A program made the position numbers and the translations under genes. This document shows, in pieces, positions 49,240 through 52,851 of a stretch of 52,851 nucleotides of DNA; positions within the stretch are counted from its first letter, which is position 1, and each line of letters begins with the position of its first letter. The notes under the pieces were generated by a model, which was not told the DNA's origin, ran no database searches, and saw only the letters and a list, made by a program, of their open reading frames with translations. This DNA comes from an uncultured bacterium. GTDB taxonomy: Bacteria > Verrucomicrobiota > Kiritimatiellia > CAIKKV01 > CAIJXV01. The stretch covers positions 1 through 52,851 of the forward strand of contig CAIJXV010000002.1 in the NCBI GenBank assembly GCA_903824675.1, read 5' to 3'.

Positions 49240-51108
49240 TCACCGATACAACGGCCCCAGCTTTTCGCAGACCCGGAAATCATCCCCGGCATAGCGATCC
49301 CACAGGGTCGGACGGAAGATCTGTTCCTTCGGCACATTGTTCATGTCCATCGGGATGCGCAACATCGAATTCAGCGTCACCAGGTCGGCGCCGATCAGCC
49401 CAAACGAGTTGGCGTCGTGGTTCGGTCCGATCCGCGACATGTAATCGAACGAGGTCATGCCATACGGTGTCCAATAGGTCTCCGGCCAGGTCTTATCGGT
49501 CACGTTACTGATGTGATCCGCCACGGCCTGCGGCAATTCCACCGTCTCGCCTTCGACCACCGAACAGGTCAGCTCGTTACCTACCACATTGTACCGGTAC
49601 GAGGTCATCGGGATCCCGCCCGGTGTGCGATAGTGGCTCGACAATCCGTCGCCGGGGAAATAGTCCAGGGAGGCGTGCATGTAGGTTGTGTTCTTGATCG
49701 CCTGCGCGATCAGTGCCTTCTGGGCCGCCGGCTGGGCGCGAAGCGCCGCCGCCAGTTCCTGCACTGTCATTTTGCGACCGCCTTTGACCAGGTCAAAAAT
49801 ATTGAGCGCATAGTCCAACGCTCCCGCGCCGGAATTCCGCTTGTCGATCAATCCTCGCGGAACGATGCGGCTGACATCCCGGCCGGTGGCCTTCTTGATG
49901 CTTGCCGGCGTCCAGTTGGTGCGGATATCGGCAAACAATTGAGGCACGCCCGACAGGAGATGCGCCAGCAACATCCCAATCCCGTTCTTGCTGTCGTTCT
50001 CGGTCGCCACAATCTGCGGCGCCCGGAATCCGTTCCAGTCGAAGGAACTGTTCAGCATGGATTCCACCAGATCGAAATTCGGATAGAGATCGGTCCATTG
50101 CCGCTGACCCTGGGTCCCGGCCGCGATCGCGTGGGCCCCCTGGGCATACTCGACATCCGCCTTGAAGCCCATCCGACGCCCGATCGCCGGATCGGCCAGC
50201 CGCGCGTTGCCGATCATCAGGTCGCGCACGATCAGCGCCATCTTCACGCATTCCGCCAGCAGGGCATCCGGTGCGGAGGGCCGTTTGCCCTTGCCGAACA
50301 CCATCTTGAACTGGCGCATGAACTTCAACGCGCGATCAAATTCGTCGTGGTCGTAAAAACCCTTCGCAATCCGACCTTGCAGGGCCACCATGTCGACCGA
50401 TACCGTGCCCATTCCAAGATAATCCGACATCAAATTCCGCCGCACATCCGACCCGATGATCCCCATCGAAACCGAACCGATCGACAGGTAGTTCTTACCG
50501 CGGATCTCGGCCGCCGCCGCCGCGCATCGTGAAAATCGCAGAAGCCGCTCGGACACAAACGTATTGAACGGCTTGCTTTCGTCTTCCAAATCGGGGCTAT
50601 AGATGGCGAAGATCGGGCGCTTCTTCTCATCCATCGCCGCCGTGAAAGCCTTCAACCAAACCGCGCCCGGACGGTCGGTCTGATTCAAGCCATAGGCCGC
50701 CTGAATCCACTCGGAACTCCCGATGCCATTGCAGGCGCTCATCAGCTCATCGCTGTAAGACCAGGATCGCCCGATCCAGATGTTGGCGCTCACTCCTTCG
50801 CGCACATAGTGCTGCTGGGCCAGAGCGCCCGAGCGAGGTCCATACACGATTTCCGGCGCGACCACCACGCGGACCGGGGTGCCGTCGGGTAATTTAACGT
50901 TGTTGGCGATCAGGGAATAAACTTTTTCAACGAGCCGCCAGGTATTGGCGACATTGCTTTCATAGGCGCCGGTGCGACCATCCGCCACGGGCGTCAGGGC
51001 GATCGTGGGCACATGCCCGGCCAGGGCACGGGGAGTCGGCGTAAAACGACGCTGGGATTCAATCTGCTTGCGGAACATCGGGGGCATCATTGCACTCTTC
51101 AGGGCCAT
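49240..51108 (-). CDS. fucI: L-fucose isomerase
   Basis: A 622-residue protein matching FucI along its length: ADGRTGAYESN, the N-terminal Rossmann-type region, IGSSEWIQAAYGLNQTDRPGAVWL, LRFSRCAAAAAEIRGKNYLSIGSVSMGI, YLGMGTVSVDM, FDWNGFRAPQIVATENDSKNG with the catalytic Glu, VPQLFADIRTNWTP with the catalytic Asp, and the end HDANSFGLIGADLVTLNSMLRIPMDMNNVP plus LGPLYR. It converts L-fucose to L-fuculose (some act on D-arabinose) and is Mn-dependent and cytosolic. The frame is open to 51132, but GGAGGAG precedes the ATG at 51108. No fuculokinase or aldolase is next to it. Confidence 0.95.
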   Translation of the reverse strand: MALKSAMMPPMFRKQIESQRRFTPTPRALAGHVPTIALTPVADGRTGAYESNVANTWRLVEKVYSLIANNVKLPDGTPVRVVVAPEIVYGPRSGALAQQHYVREGVSANIWIGRSWSYSDELMSACNGIGSSEWIQAAYGLNQTDRPGAVWLKAFTAAMDEKKRPIFAIYSPDLEDESKPFNTFVSERLLRFSRCAAAAAEIRGKNYLSIGSVSMGIIGSDVRRNLMSDYLGMGTVSVDMVALQGRIAKGFYDHDEFDRALKFMRQFKMVFGKGKRPSAPDALLAECVKMALIVRDLMIGNARLADPAIGRRMGFKADVEYAQGAHAIAAGTQGQRQWTDLYPNFDLVESMLNSSFDWNGFRAPQIVATENDSKNGIGMLLAHLLSGVPQLFADIRTNWTPASIKKATGRDVSRIVPRGLIDKRNSGAGALDYALNIFDLVKGGRKMTVQELAAALRAQPAAQKALIAQAIKNTTYMHASLDYFPGDGLSSHYRTPGGIPMTSYRYNVVGNELTCSVVEGETVELPQAVADHISNVTDKTWPETYWTPYGMTSFDYMSRIGPNHDANSFGLIGADLVTLNSMLRIPMDMNNVPKEQIFRPTLWDRYAGDDFRVCEKLGPLYR

Positions 51109-51173
51109 GGGAATCTCCTCCTGTGAATTCAAAACATTGGACTAAAATTACTCATCCCAACCTCGTCTGGCAA

Positions 51174-52193
51174 TCAAAAAGGGAACGGGCCCCCCTGCCC
51201 GCTCTCTGAAAATCTACTAAACCACCGCAGGGCACCGCGTTCATTGGCATCATCGGCAAAGAAGCACCAGTATTCCGATGCGCTCGCGCCAACCCGTTCG
51301 GCCGGTCCCAGACTGAATCCTTCGATGTTTGAACGGCTCGGAACCCGGATTTCCCGTAGGGTCGTGAACCGACGATCGGCACCCTGAGGGGAGGATTTCA
51401 AATCCGTCACTTCCAACGTGTTGCCGTCAATATTGTGGAGGATGTACAATAAACCCGTCTGGGCATCAAAAGCTAGTTCGCAACTCTCACGACGGGCGGT
51501 TTGGTATTTCCCAACCGCTGTCCAGGTCCCATCCTTTTTCAAATCGAAGGCATACACATCGCCCGCTTGTGCCCGGCCAACCGCCTGGATGGCCACCAAC
51601 ATGATCCCCCCCAACCCAGATGCCCCATGGGCACTTCGATTATACACCTGCCCCGCTGAATCCTGGAACCCGCCTTTTGCCAACCATTCATCGGGGATGA
51701 AAGCCAACCCCTCCGGCCCATTGTTTTTCAGGTCACCCAGGCAGGTCTTAAGGGACCATGTTTGTCGAAGCTGGCCATCCTTGATTCCGTATTCCCGGAT
51801 CTCAGCCTCTCGTTCCGCCAAAAGAAACACCGAGTCCCCCTCAAGATCAGTCTGGGTAATCGCCTCCAAATCCCCCCCGACCGGGTATTCTCGTTCTTTC
51901 TCAAAAACACCGGCGTTAAACTTCAAAACCGTGAAAGTTCCCGAATTGTTCGCCAACCAGAGCCGGCCGGTTCTGGAATTCCAGTAAATACCGCTCAAAT
52001 TTCGTTTCCAAAGGCTGGGGTCTAAGGAAGTCAAATCGACGGCATTTTCCCATTTCTCGCCAGGCCAGGGAAGAATCCGCGGGATCGTGTCGGCTCCTAA
52101 AACGGGACCGCTAGGGAACAACCAACTCCCGGTTCGCAACATGGCCTGGAATACGATCAGCAAAAATAGCAGAGTGCGCTTTTTCAGTGTCAT
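51174..52193 (-). CDS. Exported beta-propeller-like (phytase/SdiA-regulated-like) protein
   Basis: A 339-residue protein with a signal peptide (MTLKKRTLLFLLIVFQAML...; cleavage near GADTI). The mature part has propeller-type strands: LSGIYWNSRTGRLWLANN, GGDLEAITQTDLEGD, NGPEGLAFIPDEW, CELAFDAQTGLLYILHN and NIEGFSLGPAE. The latter fit SdiA-regulated/esterase-phytase-like families that bind sugars or phosphates outside the cytoplasm. No catalytic assignment can be made. It lies between fucI and the partial glycosidase on the minus strand. Confidence 0.75.
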   Translation of the reverse strand: MTLKKRTLLFLLIVFQAMLRTGSWLFPSGPVLGADTIPRILPWPGEKWENAVDLTSLDPSLWKRNLSGIYWNSRTGRLWLANNSGTFTVLKFNAGVFEKEREYPVGGDLEAITQTDLEGDSVFLLAEREAEIREYGIKDGQLRQTWSLKTCLGDLKNNGPEGLAFIPDEWLAKGGFQDSAGQVYNRSAHGASGLGGIMLVAIQAVGRAQAGDVYAFDLKKDGTWTAVGKYQTARRESCELAFDAQTGLLYILHNIDGNTLEVTDLKSSPQGADRRFTTLREIRVPSRSNIEGFSLGPAERVGASASEYWCFFADDANERGALRWFSRFSESGQGGPFPF

Positions 52194-52235
52194 AACTGAC
52201 TGACACTGTACCAGATTGCGTCTCTCGACACAATA

Positions 52236-52851
52236 TTAGTAGGCCGCATATAGAATTGATGCATCGGCCGCAAAGGTATTTCCGGTCCGAATAACTGCAC
52301 TAATTTTGAGGGTGAAATGGGGATCCGCCAACTTTTGCAGGGTGTTCAGGATCGCCAATCCCCCGCCATCACTGTTGTTCGATTGGGTTTCATTAAAATC
52401 CCCAGCGAATTTCCCGGTCACATTTGCACCCGAAACAGCATTTCCGGCACCATCCACCAAGCTAATCCGGGCTTGTCCGTATTTGACACCACTTTTTAAT
52501 ACGGTCGTCAGAATAATCGAACTGATGCGTATTTGCGGCAGATTGGTTTCGGTTCCACCAGTCCCGACAAGGCTGGATGTCGGATCCCGGGTAAGCGCCA
52601 GTGTGGTGATTGATTCGCCAGGTAAGGCCAAGCTCGGTCCAGACGTAAAGCTGCCCACGCGCACCCCGTTCTCCGTCGAACTGGTCCGATAGATCGCGCC
52701 CGTTATGATATTAAACCCGGGGATATTCACCACAAACCCCGTCGCGGCGGCGGTCGAGTCGTTGATGAGCACCACCGACACTGAACTGGTGACGGCATCC
52801 CGAAAGGCTGAAATACGCACGCTACTCATCCCGGATATCGCGCTGACCCGA
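52236..52851 (-). CDS. C-terminal part of a secreted GH30-like glycosidase (partial)
   Basis: The frame enters from the right edge and stops at 52236; at least 205 residues are visible. The first part (RVSAISGMSSVRISAFRD, VSVVLINDSTAAATGFVV, LALPGESITTLALTRDP) resembles the beta-sandwich that follows the catalytic barrel in GH30-type enzymes. After a linker, a second beta-rich module (LKSGVKYGQARISLVDGAGN, SGANVTGKFAGDFNETQSN, LADPHFTLKISAVIRTGN) looks like an Ig-like extracellular adhesion or spacer module. No start codon is in the window. It probably belongs to a secreted enzyme that degrades a polysaccharide. Confidence 0.65.
   Translation of the reverse strand, partial: RVSAISGMSSVRISAFRDAVTSSVSVVLINDSTAAATGFVVNIPGFNIITGAIYRTSSTENGVRVGSFTSGPSLALPGESITTLALTRDPTSSLVGTGGTETNLPQIRISSIILTTVLKSGVKYGQARISLVDGAGNAVSGANVTGKFAGDFNETQSNNSDGGGLAILNTLQKLADPHFTLKISAVIRTGNTFAADASILYAAY

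Noticed and set aside
49417-50532. A 371-codon plus-strand frame opposite fucI
   Set aside because: It is a shadow of fucI with Arg/His-rich, low-complexity translation.
1-52851. tRNA, rRNA, CRISPR arrays, riboswitches and intact insertion sequences
   Set aside because: I looked for cloverleaf-like ends, regularly spaced repeats and transposase motifs and saw none that I could support.

Overview
The window looks like a chromosomal segment of a Gram-negative bacterium of the PVC group, most plausibly a Kiritimatiellota/Lentisphaerota-like saccharolytic lineage. This is an inference from gene content, not from a marker gene. The evidence is a WaaA Kdo transferase (so LPS and an outer membrane), ExeA/GspB-type proteins, a sulfatase, GH36 and GH30 glycosidases, an L-fucose isomerase, a URO-D-superfamily protein and DUF362/ferredoxin proteins. 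Coding density is high. No tRNA, rRNA, CRISPR array or intact insertion sequence was recognised.

Layout. 0.3-1.4 kb: an envelope coiled-coil protein coupled to a tiny lipoprotein. 5.1-1.4 kb (minus): polyprenyl-phosphate sugar transferase, SrkA-like kinase, FucP-like MFS transporter. 5.3-7.5 kb: a creatinase-like M24 protein and a Phd/PIN toxin-antitoxin pair. 10.5-7.5 kb (minus): an iorA-iorB-amidohydrolase operon whose IorA lacks the usual ferredoxin domain. 10.6-15.5 kb (plus): PtsP, a DUF3108 protein, an M42 peptidase and a small conserved-looking protein. 26.1-15.5 kb (minus): a long run of closely spaced genes, dprA-topA-xerC-waaA-nagB-like-pfkB-like-(membrane protein/signal-peptidase-like)-DUF2752-ferredoxin/nitroreductase. 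26.4-34.5 kb: sulfatase, an ABC exporter with a TPR protein, ExeA and GspB-like proteins facing a TPR/T2SSE_N protein, and an NtrC-type regulator. 34.5-38.6 kb: small membrane protein, exported ankyrin-MORN protein, DUF362-ferredoxin, membrane metallophosphoesterase. 38.6-49 kb: carbohydrate genes (GH36, a beta-propeller, an oligogalacturonate-lyase-like propeller, malic enzyme, GH30, a URO-D-like protein). 52.9-49.2 kb (minus): the C-terminus of a secreted glycosidase-like protein, an exported propeller-like protein and FucI.

How the genes fit together. The right third reads as intracellular breakdown of plant or algal sugars (galactosides, uronates, fucose) feeding central carbon metabolism, with IorAB able to oxidise 2-oxoacids. 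Most of these enzymes lack a signal peptide, so oligosaccharides must first be imported by something outside the window. The long minus-strand run combines DNA uptake and topology functions with lipid A and amino-sugar genes.

Most notable points: a signal-peptidase homologue that lacks both catalytic residues and is joined to an upstream membrane-protein frame across an 11-C tract; topoisomerase I with three C-terminal repeats and no zinc ribbons; a NagB-like protein with a changed catalytic Glu next to a PfkB kinase; an M24 protein without metal ligands; a decayed secreted-protein gene at 40.8-41.4 kb; and a free T2SSE_N domain opposite ExeA/GspB.
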